From positions 1 through 38,535 of the forward strand of contig HF985648.1 in NCBI GenBank assembly GCA_000431155.1: a stretch of DNA of 38,535 bases. The letters are read 5' to 3'. This document shows positions 30,601 through 37,814 of this stretch, one piece after another (the first letter of the stretch is position 1; the number at the start of each line of letters is the position of its first letter). A model generated the notes under the pieces. That model was not told where the DNA came from and did not search any database. It worked only from the letters and a program-made list of their open reading frames with translations. Source of the DNA: Bacteroides sp. CAG:927 (lineage in GTDB: Bacteria; Bacteroidota; Bacteroidia; Bacteroidales; Muribaculaceae). The position numbers were made by a program, and so were the translations under genes.

Positions 30601-32082
30601 TCAATAGTTACGGGCGAAAATCACACGCTGTTTTGAGGGACGACCGGTCACCATGCACACACCGGGAGTGGTATCGCCATTCAAGGGTATGCATCGGATT
30701 GTTGCCTTTGTCTCAGCCTTGATTTTCTCTTCGGTTTCAGTGGTTCCGTCCCAATGTGCAAGAATAAAGCCGCCTTTTTCTATCTGTTCCTTGAACTCAT
30801 CGTAAGTGTCAACGGTATAGGTCATTTCCTCGCGATGCTTCAAGGCCTTGTTGTATATGTTCTGCTGAATTTCCTCAAGCAAGTCACGGCAATAATCTGC
30901 TATGCCGGCAAGTGGTTTCTCAAATTTTTCAAGAGTGTCGCGGCGCATTACTTCTATGGTGCCGTTTTCGAGGTCTCGTGCACCCAGAGCCAAGCGAACA
31001 GGCACACCTTTTAGTTCATAGTCAGCAAACTTGAAACCCGGACGACGGTTGTCGGCATCATCATATTTCACGCTTATGCCCATTTCTTTCAGCTGCAAAA
31101 CTATAGGTTCAACGGCCTTTGAGATTTCGGCAAGCTGTTCGGCATTTTTATATATCGGAACAATCACGACTTGTATGGGTGCCAGATGCGGCGGCAATAC
31201 AAGGCCATTATCATCACTATGGGTCATAATGAGAGCACCCATCAGTCGTGTGGATACGCCCCATGAATTTGCCCAAACATACTCAGGCTGATTGTCCTTA
31301 TTGACGAAAGTAACATCAAAGGCCTTGGCAAAATTCTGCCCGAGGTTGTGGGAAGTGCCGCATTGAAGTGCCTTACCATCCTGCATCATACCTTCAATAG
31401 TATAGGTGTTTACGGCTCCGGCAAAACGCTCATTTGCAGATTTCACGCCTTTTATAACAGGCATTGCCATATATTTTTCAGCAAAGTCGGCATACAGATT
31501 TATCATCTGCACTGTTCTTGCTTCTGACTCTTCGGCTGTGGCATGAGCGCAATGTCCCTCCTGCCATAGGAACTCAGCAGTGCGGAGAAACATTCTTGTG
31601 CGCATTTCCCAACGCATTACATTGGCCCATTGATTACATAAAATTGGAAGGTCCCTGTAACTATGAATCCAATTGCGATATGTACCCCAGATTATGGTTT
31701 CAGAGGTAGGACGTACTATAAGTTCTTCTTCAAGTCGCGCTTCGGGATCAACAACCACGCCATTGCCATTAGGGTCATTTTTCAATCTGTAGTGAGTTAC
31801 TACAGCGCACTCTTTGGCAAAACCTTCCACGTGCTCGGCCTCTCTACATAAGAATGACTTCGGGATAAGGAGGGGGAAATATGCATTTTGTACGCCGGTT
31901 TCCTTGAACATTTTATCAAGCTGCTGCTGCATTTTTTCCCATATGGCGTAGCCGTATGGCTTGATAACCATGCAACCACGCACAGCCGATTGCTCTGCCA
32001 AATCAGCCTTTACCACTAAATCATTGTACCACTGCGAGTAATTATCAGCTCGTTTTGTTAGGTCTTTAAGTTCCTTTGCCAT
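30601..32082 (-). CDS. proS: Prolyl-tRNA synthetase (short, archaeal/eukaryal-type)
   Basis: ProRS charges tRNA-Pro with proline. At 493 residues without the roughly 180-residue editing insertion of E. coli-type enzymes, and with motif 1 RGCMVIKPYGYAIWEKM, the RPTSET loop (124-129) and motif 2 VMRWEMRTRMFLRTAEFLWQEGH (155-177), this is the archaeal/eukaryal-type form that Bacteroidota commonly carry. The anticodon-binding domain follows PPHLAPIQVVIVPI, and the protein ends VMVTGRPSKQRVIFARNY-like (GVCMVTGRPSKQRV), close to the terminal sequence expected of this class. A -7 element TAAATTTG lies 73-80 bases upstream. The gene leads an apparent operon with a glycosyltransferase and two HU-like genes. 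The lack of editing insertion means no built-in clearance of mischarged Ala-tRNA-Pro; no free-standing editor is in the window. Confidence 0.97.
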   Translation of the reverse strand: MAKELKDLTKRADNYSQWYNDLVVKADLAEQSAVRGCMVIKPYGYAIWEKMQQQLDKMFKETGVQNAYFPLLIPKSFLCREAEHVEGFAKECAVVTHYRLKNDPNGNGVVVDPEARLEEELIVRPTSETIIWGTYRNWIHSYRDLPILCNQWANVMRWEMRTRMFLRTAEFLWQEGHCAHATAEESEARTVQMINLYADFAEKYMAMPVIKGVKSANERFAGAVNTYTIEGMMQDGKALQCGTSHNLGQNFAKAFDVTFVNKDNQPEYVWANSWGVSTRLMGALIMTHSDDNGLVLPPHLAPIQVVIVPIYKNAEQLAEISKAVEPIVLQLKEMGISVKYDDADNRRPGFKFADYELKGVPVRLALGARDLENGTIEVMRRDTLEKFEKPLAGIADYCRDLLEEIQQNIYNKALKHREEMTYTVDTYDEFKEQIEKGGFILAHWDGTTETEEKIKAETKATIRCIPLNGDTTPGVCMVTGRPSKQRVIFARNY

Positions 32083-32154
32083 TGCTGTATAGTTAGTAGA
32101 GAGTGGCGATTACACGCCGACTCATAATTTCACGTAGGTTAATTTTTCAAATTG

Positions 32155-32162
32155 CAAATTTA
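32155..32162 (-). promoter_or_regulatory. Putative -7 element for proS
   Basis: On the - strand this is TAAATTTG, an exact TAnnTTTG match, 73-80 bases upstream of the proS ATG. No clean -33 box was found. The leader contains a short GGCG/CGCC stem (near 32105-32118) with no recognised riboswitch or attenuator. Confidence 0.4.
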
Positions 32163-32195
32163 GTAATTTTACATTACATGCCATAAGCTGTGACA

Positions 32196-32849
32196 TTATT
32201 TTAGTACACCTTGATGTGCCATTTCTATCATTTTAGGACCGGGTATAAAAACAACATCAAGTCTGCGGTTCTCAGCTCTATGTTTCATGGTGTCATTGGG
32301 CTGCAAGGGATCGTCCGAACCGAATGCATATGGTATTATGATTTGATCTTCGCTGATTACTCCATTATCTATCTGATCCATAAGCCAGTCGTAAACCGAA
32401 TTACTTCTTGCGTGAGACAAATCTTCCTGATACTGAGTTGATCCTGTATCATCGGTATGCACGCTATATACTATTTTATACATATTCGGATCCTGACTAC
32501 TCATGAATTTCAGCAGAGGATCAAGTCTTTTCTGTGCATAAGGAGACAGCAGTGTGTCGTTGGGCAGAAATAAGTCATCTGTGGGTATCGACACAACAAA
32601 AACCTCGTCACTCCGCATTAAATCAATTATATAATGGCGCATCATATCGCTCGCCACTTTCTTCACATAATTGCGAACGGCCTGCTTGTCGGATTTTGGC
32701 ACAACCGGTGTGGCCAGATTAGGCTCATAATCCATATCCATAAACACCTCTTCAAGATAGCCGGTGTAAGGATCGGAATATTCCTGGGCTTTTGCAGTAA
32801 TCCCTGCCAAAGCGATTAGCAATACGGATATGACTCTATACCATTTCAT
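32196..32849 (-). CDS. Exported OmpA-like domain protein
   Basis: ATG 32849 is chosen because it gives a signal peptide (MKWYRVISVLLIALAGITAKAQ) and starts four bases after the previous stop; the longer frame (32891) overlaps the upstream gene. After a spacer, the C-terminal about 130 residues resemble an OmpA peptidoglycan-associating domain: LFLPNDTLLSPYAQKRLDPLLKFM, then YKIVYSVHTDDTGSTQYQEDLSHARSNSVYDWL and PLQPNDTMKHRAENRRLDVVFIP. The Asp and Arg positions that bind diaminopimelate in OmpA proteins appear to be present in LSHARSNSV and AENRRLDVVF. It lacks a barrel and a lipobox, so it is probably periplasmic. It is the last gene of DUF4290-rimM-98-residue protein-OmpA-like. Confidence 0.87.
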   Translation of the reverse strand: MKWYRVISVLLIALAGITAKAQEYSDPYTGYLEEVFMDMDYEPNLATPVVPKSDKQAVRNYVKKVASDMMRHYIIDLMRSDEVFVVSIPTDDLFLPNDTLLSPYAQKRLDPLLKFMSSQDPNMYKIVYSVHTDDTGSTQYQEDLSHARSNSVYDWLMDQIDNGVISEDQIIIPYAFGSDDPLQPNDTMKHRAENRRLDVVFIPGPKMIEMAHQGVLK

Positions 32850-32853
32850 TGTA

Positions 32854-33150
32854 TCAATCCAGAATTGAAAGCTCGTATTCAAGCTCCGCATTCACTATTT
32901 TGTCAATATGTTCCGGTTGTACGTTGCATCCTTTGTCCTTACGCATCATGCGGCTTACATAGGTGCATATTTCGTCCGATGGCATAACATCATCATCGTC
33001 GTCGGCATCTATTTCCAGCAACCCGTTTTCCTCATAACAGTCCCAGATTGCATCTATGATGTTGAGAATGTCGTCATCGGAATACATTCCGGAAATCTCA
33101 TCGCCAAGTTTCTTGCGTATAAACTCTATTGCATCATTTTCATCAAACAT
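32854..33150 (-). CDS. Small acidic protein of unknown function
   Basis: I recognise no family. The 98-residue protein is strongly acidic and mostly helical, with SDDDILNIIDAIWDCYEENGLLEIDADDDDDV in the middle and a C-terminal helix ending NAELEYELSILD. No signal peptide or membrane helix is seen. It lies five bases downstream of rimM and four bases upstream of the exported OmpA-like gene, so it is certainly in an operon. Similar short acidic proteins are found beside rimM in Bacteroidota, as far as I recall, but no role is known. The even spacing and clean codon use support a real gene. Confidence 0.82.
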   Translation of the reverse strand: MFDENDAIEFIRKKLGDEISGMYSDDDILNIIDAIWDCYEENGLLEIDADDDDDVMPSDEICTYVSRMMRKDKGCNVQPEHIDKIVNAELEYELSILD

Positions 33151-33155
33151 AACAA

Positions 33156-33683
33156 CTACAAATCTGACAACCCTTCAGGAAGGTCAAGTTTCACAATATT
33201 TTTATCACTATCAATATCGCTAATGAACTCCATGGCAACCGGAACAAGAATAGAATCGCCTGTCGGTGTCTCTATAATAAACAACGTATTTTCAGTATCG
33301 TCATTCACATCTTCTATAGTTCCGAGTAAATTGCCATTAGAATCAAAAGCAGAGTAACCTATTAAATCACTTGCATAAAATCCCTCGTCCTCTCCTTGTC
33401 CCTCAAATTCCACATCATCTTTCAAAGCATACAGCTCCTTGAGCGACAGCATGGTCACCTGCTCATCAGAGTCAAGATTATCAAATTTGACCAAACAGGT
33501 GTCGGAAGTCTTGGGGCGAACAGACTCCACAAAAAATGGCACGAAAATACCGTCAATATTCACCACTACACATTTGAGCGCGCGCATATCAATGTCACCG
33601 AATAATTCCACAGTTATCTCACCTTTTATACCATGTGGCTTAAGCAATCGGCCTATTTCCAGTATTTCGCTGCGGTGTATCAT
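33156..33683 (-). CDS. rimM: Ribosome maturation factor RimM
   Basis: RimM binds ribosomal protein S19 and helps 16S rRNA processing and assembly of the 30S head. The N-terminal RimM domain begins EILEIGRLLKPHGIKGEITVELF, with the LKPHGIKGE motif diagnostic. The C-terminal PRC-barrel starts near residue 100 (GFYASDLIGYSAFDSNGNLLGTIEDV ... NTLFIIETPTGDSILVPV) and ends with IVKLDLPEGL, the common RimM ending. Length 175 is normal. It overlaps the DUF4290 gene by ATGA (33680-33683). RimM is often next to rpsP, trmD and rplS in other bacteria; here none of these is adjacent, as is usual for Bacteroidota. Confidence 0.97.
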   Translation of the reverse strand: MIHRSEILEIGRLLKPHGIKGEITVELFGDIDMRALKCVVVNIDGIFVPFFVESVRPKTSDTCLVKFDNLDSDEQVTMLSLKELYALKDDVEFEGQGEDEGFYASDLIGYSAFDSNGNLLGTIEDVNDDTENTLFIIETPTGDSILVPVAMEFISDIDSDKNIVKLDLPEGLSDL

Positions 33684-34270
33684 TTTTTCTTTTTCTTTTT
33701 GCCCGTTGCAGGTACAGGAGCCTCTTTAAACTCATGCAGTTGGATGCTCTCAGGTGATAGACGGATTGAGCCATGCGAAAGTTCAGCCAAATCGTTGAAA
33801 ATTTTCGCATCATCCACGCCATCTTTATTGACAGATAGCATAAGTTTCTTCATGTGGTTGGCTATGTATCGCACGAGAGCATCGCGTTCCTCGCCTTCTT
33901 CCATTGCCGAAGCCTTGTCAATCATCTGCACAATTGACTTGCCATAATGTCGGTATTTAACATTGCCGGATGTATATGTAACCTTTTCCGGTTTAGAAGT
34001 AAGGTTATCCGGCTGAATCACCTCACAAGGATAATCTATATCCAGCTTGAAGTCGCTCATTATGGCCAGATGGTCCCAAAGCTTGTGGTCGTAACTGTTG
34101 CCGTTCTTTAGCTCCGGGAACAGATTTGCCATGGATGCTATTATGGAATATGCACAACGGGTGCGCTCGTCACGGTCCTCTATGGTAAGGCAATAGTCAA
34201 CCATACGCTGTATATTACGACCGTATTCCGGCAATGCGAGGTGCTTAAGCTGAGTATTGTAACTGAGCAT
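33680..34270 (-). CDS. DUF4290 family protein
   Basis: The start is set at ATG 34270 (MLSYNTQLKHLALPEYGRNIQRM), because the perfect promoter at 34289-34319 lies just upstream and inside the longer frame. The opening YNTQ..L.LPEYGRNIQ and the later NLFPELKNGNSYDHKLWDHL fit DUF4290, a cytosolic family found almost only in Bacteroidota with no assigned function. The 196 residues include mostly helices and end in a Lys-rich tail (KKKKKK). It is the first gene of an operon with rimM (overlap of four bases), so a link with translation or ribosome assembly is possible but unproved. Confidence 0.93.
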   Translation of the reverse strand: MLSYNTQLKHLALPEYGRNIQRMVDYCLTIEDRDERTRCAYSIIASMANLFPELKNGNSYDHKLWDHLAIMSDFKLDIDYPCEVIQPDNLTSKPEKVTYTSGNVKYRHYGKSIVQMIDKASAMEEGEERDALVRYIANHMKKLMLSVNKDGVDDAKIFNDLAELSHGSIRLSPESIQLHEFKEAPVPATGKKKKKK

Positions 34271-34288
34271 ACTGATTTTAATTTTTTT

Positions 34289-34319
34289 CAAAGGTAAGAT
34301 TTTTTTCTCAAACAGCAAA
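34289..34319 (-). promoter_or_regulatory. Promoter of the DUF4290-rimM operon
   Basis: On the - strand TTTG (34319-34316), a 19-base spacer and TACCTTTG (34296-34289) match both Bacteroidota promoter boxes exactly. Transcription would begin about 10 bases before ATG 34270. The -33 TTTG is part of the T-run that ends the fabG terminator. Confidence 0.85.
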
Positions 34320-34355
34320 AACTCCCGGAGCGGATAAATATCCACGCCAGGAGCT
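34316..34355 (-). terminator. Terminator of tetR-fabG
   Basis: On the - strand a stem of about 17 pairs (with G-U pairs and one mismatch) is formed by 34355-34339 and 34336-34320, with GGATA/TATCC around the tight loop, and the run TTTTTG follows. It starts 23 bases after the fabG stop. Its T-run overlaps the -33 box of the next operon. Confidence 0.82.
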
Positions 34356-34377
34356 ATCAAGTTATGCTTGTTATTAA

Positions 34378-35124
34378 TTACATGTTCATGCCACCATCAA
34401 CCTGAATAACCTGACCGGTTACATAGCTTGACATATCTGAAGCAAGGAATGTGGCTACATCTGCAATATCCTCGGGCTTACCGCCACGGCGCAAAGGAAT
34501 CTTGTTTACCCATTCTTCGCGCACATTATCAGGAAGAGCAGCGGTCATGGCTGTTTCAATAAAGCCGGGAGCGATAGCATTTGCGCGTATTCCGCGTGAA
34601 CCGACTTCCTGTGCAATGCTCTTGGCCAGTGCGATCAGACCGGCTTTGGATGCTGCATAATTGCTTTGGCCTGCATTACCGTGTACGCCTACAACCGATG
34701 CCATGTTGATGATGCTGCCGCCACGTTGACGAAGCATGATGGGCAGACATGCGTGGATGAAATTGAATGCGCTTTTTAAGTTCACATTAATTACGGCATC
34801 CCACTGACCTTCCGACATACGCATCATGAGTCCGTCTTTGGTTATACCTGCATTGTTGACAAGGATGTCTATAGACCCGAAATCTTCTTTCACCTGCTTT
34901 ACCACCTCTTCGGTCTGAGCAAAGTCAGCAGCGTTTGAAGCATATCCTTTCACTTTCACGCCATAAGCTGCAATTTCCTCTTCGGTTGCTTTGCCGTTCT
35001 CATCTATAACCAGATCGGTAAATGCTATGTTGGCGCCTTCCTGCGCAAAACGCAGGGCAAGAGCTTTACCTATACCACGGGCGGCACCGGTAATCAATGC
35101 TGTTTTTCCTTCAAGTAATTTCAT
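34378..35124 (-). CDS. fabG: 3-oxoacyl-[acyl-carrier-protein] reductase
   Basis: FabG reduces 3-oxoacyl-ACP to 3-hydroxyacyl-ACP with NADPH in fatty acid elongation. This is a classical short-chain dehydrogenase: the NADPH-binding TGAARGIG lies at 12-19 and NNAG at 90-93. The catalytic residues are Ser143, Tyr156 and Lys160 (in NYAASKAG). The C-terminus SSYVTGQVIQVDGGMNM is the typical FabG ending. Length 248 is exact for the family. It lies 30 bases downstream of a TetR-type regulator on the same strand, followed by a terminator. No other fab genes are adjacent, so fatty acid synthesis is likely but a related 3-oxo substrate cannot be excluded. Confidence 0.95.
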   Translation of the reverse strand: MKLLEGKTALITGAARGIGKALALRFAQEGANIAFTDLVIDENGKATEEEIAAYGVKVKGYASNAADFAQTEEVVKQVKEDFGSIDILVNNAGITKDGLMMRMSEGQWDAVINVNLKSAFNFIHACLPIMLRQRGGSIINMASVVGVHGNAGQSNYAASKAGLIALAKSIAQEVGSRGIRANAIAPGFIETAMTAALPDNVREEWVNKIPLRRGGKPEDIADVATFLASDMSSYVTGQVIQVDGGMNM

Positions 35125-35154
35125 CGTAAAAACTGATGTTAATAATTAATTAGT

Positions 35155-35757
35155 TCAATTGTTGGTCGTATTATTGGTCGCTATACCGGCCACGAGAAAT
35201 TTCACAACAGCTTCTCGTGAGTCCAATACGGAGATTCCACTTGTATCAGTGCTATCGCGCATTACACAAAAGTCCACCCCCTGAAATAATATAGGATGAA
35301 CTTTCAATAGGCGCTCTGCCTGTACCGGGTCAAAAGCACCTTTTGCTATTCCTTCATCAAGCAGTTTGCGAAACATTTCCGATTCCTTTATGGCTGCAAG
35401 TTTATGCACTCGCTCCATTCTGCGCAAGTCTCTGTCAAAAATATGCCTGAGCACCATGTCATGACGAGGGGCATAGTCAACCACCAGCTGAAAACGCTGA
35501 TTGAGATATTGCTCAAGCTTCTGGACCGGTTCAAGAGTGCTGGAGGCGATGTTGCGGAGATTTTCCACCATTCGTTCGCTTTGCCTTTCCACTACGGCAT
35601 TGTATATCTCGCGCTTGTTTTTAAAATATGTGTAAATAGTGCGGCGACCTTTTTCACTTGCCGCTGCAATATCATTCATAGTAGTATTCTCAACGCCTTT
35701 ATTGGCAAAAAGCTGACGGGCTACCTCTATGAGTTTATCTCTGGTTTTACTTACCAT
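35155..35757 (-). CDS. TetR/AcrR-family transcriptional regulator
   Basis: The N-terminal about 60 residues are a TetR helix-turn-helix: TRDKLIEVARQLFANKGVENTTMNDIAAASEKGRRTIYTYFKNKREIYNAVV. The C-terminal about 135 residues are an all-helical ligand/dimerisation domain with no recognised subgroup. It is the first gene of a two-gene operon with fabG, and faces dacB across a 100-base divergent region holding a large inverted repeat (35776-35836), a fair candidate for its operator. By analogy with FabR-like regulators it may respond to acyl-CoA or acyl-ACP and adjust lipid synthesis; that is inference from the neighbour only. Confidence 0.93.
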   Translation of the reverse strand: MVSKTRDKLIEVARQLFANKGVENTTMNDIAAASEKGRRTIYTYFKNKREIYNAVVERQSERMVENLRNIASSTLEPVQKLEQYLNQRFQLVVDYAPRHDMVLRHIFDRDLRRMERVHKLAAIKESEMFRKLLDEGIAKGAFDPVQAERLLKVHPILFQGVDFCVMRDSTDTSGISVLDSREAVVKFLVAGIATNNTTNN

Positions 35758-35775
35758 TCACACTGATATTTGACC

Positions 35776-35836
35776 GCGAAATTAGCTAAAATTTTTGTAA
35801 TATGGTATGCTACCGGATAAAATTTACTAATTTCGC
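35776..35836. promoter_or_regulatory. Mirrored -7-like boxes / inverted repeat between tetR and dacB
   Basis: GCGAAATTAG (35776-35785) and CTAATTTCGC (35827-35836) are perfect 10-base inverted arms, extended inward by TAAAATTT/AAAATTTA with two small gaps. Each arm contains TAATTTCG in the outward direction, a one-base variant of the -7 consensus TAnnTTTG, pointing at tetR (-) and dacB (+) respectively. Distances to the two start codons are similar (about 20 bases). It may be paired divergent promoters, a regulator operator, or both. Confidence 0.6.
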
Positions 35837-35857
35837 ACAAAACCATATTTCAAAATA

Positions 35858-37198
35858 ATGCAAAAATTTTTAGTCTCAATTATATCCTCAGTTCTGATTG
35901 CATTTGGCTGTAAAGCACAGCCTGAGCCGTTCCCATTTGAAATTGATGGTGCTCAAAATGCACTTGGGAGTGTATATATTGAAAACTTGCTGACAGGAGA
36001 TGTTATAGCTGATGTTAACGGAGATCTCCCGCTAATACCCGCAAGCGTAACCAAACTTGTCACAGCTGCAACAGTGCTGGAGAAAGCGCCTAAAGACTTT
36101 AGGTACAGCACCAAGGTTTACACTACCGGTCATATATCCGACAGTTTGCTTTCGGGCAATATTTTAATTAAATTCACCGGTGATCCAACTCTTGAATCCG
36201 CACACTTTCCCCAACAGCAAGGATTTGTTGATTCATTAGTGTCAGCAGTTAAACAGGCCGGAATAAAGACAATAAAAGGAAGAATAATATTTGAATACGA
36301 CAAGAGCCTTGAAGAAATCACCCCTTCAGGCTGGATGCAATCGGATTTGCCATGGATGTATGGCACCGGTTTTCATGCCGTGAACTACAAAGATAACGCT
36401 TTTGTGTTATCTTTACCGGACAAATCATCAGTGCCGTATGTCCCTGATTTGAATGTGGTTATAAATAAGCGCCGTGGTGCGCTTGATTATTCCCGCAAAC
36501 GTGGAAGCAAAACTATCACTGTGACCGGACGCATACCGAAAAGAGGGGTTAGGGAAAAACTTGCCAATCCTGATCCGGAAGGGTCATTGAAATCGGACAT
36601 TGAACGTCAGCTGATGGGCGAGGGGATAGCTATTGAGAATGCTTCATTGCGTAATCGCCATGAGAATCTCATTTATGAGCATATGAGTGCCCCGTTGATT
36701 GACATACTCAGAAGCACCATGTTCCGAAGCGACAATATGATGGCCGAAGCAATGCTAAAACTTTCTGCGCCGGGCCAAAGCCGAGACAAGGCCGCAGAAA
36801 AAGAAATCAAGCTGTGGCAAAAGAGAGATGTGGATTGCTATGGGTTGGTAATAAAGGATGGAAGCGGTTTGTCGCGAGAAAACCGGCTGTCAGCTTATTT
36901 TCTTGCCGATATATTGGTTTGGAAAGGATGCGATAATATTGATTTTGACTTCATAGAGCTGTTTCCGCGTTGCGGTGAACAGGGTACGGTCAGAAATTTG
37001 CTTAAGGATACCTCGTTGCAAGGTAAAATTGCCTTGAAAAGCGGTTCTATGCGTGGAGTGAAATGTTATGCCGGATATGCATTGAACGATGACGGACTGC
37101 CCACGCATGTCATAGTTGTTATGGTAAATGAATACAATGGAAACATTGCAAAACTAAAAAAGGCTATAGAGTCGTTCTTATTAAATAATATTTCGTAA
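35858..37198 (+). CDS. dacB: D-alanyl-D-alanine carboxypeptidase/endopeptidase (PBP4, S13)
   Basis: PBP4-type enzymes act in the periplasm, trimming terminal D-Ala from pentapeptides or cutting cross-links. A signal peptide (FLVSIISSVLIAFGCKAQ) is visible; its Cys19-region could also be read as a weak lipobox, but cleavage after KAQ is more likely. Active-site motifs are all present: Ser63-x-x-Lys66 in PASVTK, Ser291-Asp-Asn293 in FRSDNMM, and Lys394-Ser-Gly in LKSGSMRGVKCYAGY, where KSG replaces the more usual KTG. A large insert domain between the first two motifs (about 85-260) is typical for S13. Length 446 is normal. It is divergent from tetR. A hairpin follows the stop, and a -7 box for the next gene overlaps the stop codon. 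Confidence 0.94.
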   Translation: MQKFLVSIISSVLIAFGCKAQPEPFPFEIDGAQNALGSVYIENLLTGDVIADVNGDLPLIPASVTKLVTAATVLEKAPKDFRYSTKVYTTGHISDSLLSGNILIKFTGDPTLESAHFPQQQGFVDSLVSAVKQAGIKTIKGRIIFEYDKSLEEITPSGWMQSDLPWMYGTGFHAVNYKDNAFVLSLPDKSSVPYVPDLNVVINKRRGALDYSRKRGSKTITVTGRIPKRGVREKLANPDPEGSLKSDIERQLMGEGIAIENASLRNRHENLIYEHMSAPLIDILRSTMFRSDNMMAEAMLKLSAPGQSRDKAAEKEIKLWQKRDVDCYGLVIKDGSGLSRENRLSAYFLADILVWKGCDNIDFDFIELFPRCGEQGTVRNLLKDTSLQGKIALKSGSMRGVKCYAGYALNDDGLPTHVIVVMVNEYNGNIAKLKKAIESFLLNNIS

Positions 37199-37203
37199 TT
37201 TTG
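37196..37203 (+). promoter_or_regulatory. Putative -7 element overlapping the dacB stop
   Basis: TAATTTTG is an exact TAnnTTTG match whose first three bases are the dacB stop codon TAA. It is 39 bases before the ATG at 37242. No convincing -33 box is seen in the dacB coding end. Confidence 0.5.
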
Positions 37204-37220
37204 TACTGATTTTTCAGTAC
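37203..37220 (+). repeat. Short perfect hairpin after dacB
   Basis: GTACTGA (37203-37209), loop TTTT and TCAGTAC (37214-37220) form a perfect 7-bp stem. It sits five bases past the dacB stop and right after the -7 box, so it is either a weak terminator (no clear T-run follows) or a 5' leader stem of the next mRNA. Confidence 0.6.
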
Positions 37221-37241
37221 ATATCTTTAATACCTCATAAT

Positions 37242-37796
37242 ATGACAGACAACAAGGAGCATATGCTTGATTTGTGCTTTGAGATTGAAGGTTTACTTGC
37301 TTTGATGCTTAAGCGGGAGAACGATGTGCCCGAAACCGTTGAGAGTCTTCTCAAACAAAAAATTGCCGAATTGTCCCGGCTAAGTGGGCTATGTCAATGT
37401 GTGTCTGAGAATGATGCAAGCAGCGCAATAGCTCAAAGTGCCGAATTTGAGGAAAAAGAATATTCGGAAGGCAGCGATGAGATAGCAGAGCCCGATTCCG
37501 AAGGTGTGACCCAACATGCTGAGGATATAGAGGAGACCGAACAACCCATAGAGGAAGAAACTCCGGCTTCAAACGGAATTGTACCCATTTCACTGACGCT
37601 TAATGATAAATTCCGATTCCGTAGGGAATTATTCGGCAATAACGCTGCTGAATTATCAGATGCACTTGATGTGGTAAATGCTGTGAGCAGTCAGGCAGAA
37701 CTGGATGATTATTTCTACAATGATTTGTGCTGGGATCCGGAGAATCCGGATGTCAAGGATTTCATGGCGTTGGCATCTGCCCGATTTAACAAATAA
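37242..37796 (+). CDS. Acidic protein of unknown function upstream of rsmI
   Basis: I do not recognise a named family. The 184-residue protein has a helical N-terminus (KEHMLDLCFEIEGLLALMLKREN), then a Glu/Ser/Asp-rich, probably disordered stretch (about 62-108). The C-terminal domain of about 75 residues (ISLTLNDKFRFRRELFGNNAAELSDALDVV ... YFYNDLCWDPENPDVKDFM) has the look of a conserved Bacteroidales module with the dipeptide-rich motif WDPENP. There is no signal peptide or membrane helix, so it is cytosolic. rsmI starts 18 bases after the stop, so the two are probably co-transcribed and a link with ribosome function is possible. Confidence 0.85.
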   Translation: MTDNKEHMLDLCFEIEGLLALMLKRENDVPETVESLLKQKIAELSRLSGLCQCVSENDASSAIAQSAEFEEKEYSEGSDEIAEPDSEGVTQHAEDIEETEQPIEEETPASNGIVPISLTLNDKFRFRRELFGNNAAELSDALDVVNAVSSQAELDDYFYNDLCWDPENPDVKDFMALASARFNK

Positions 37797-37814
37797 TCAA
37801 GAATCCGTTATAAA

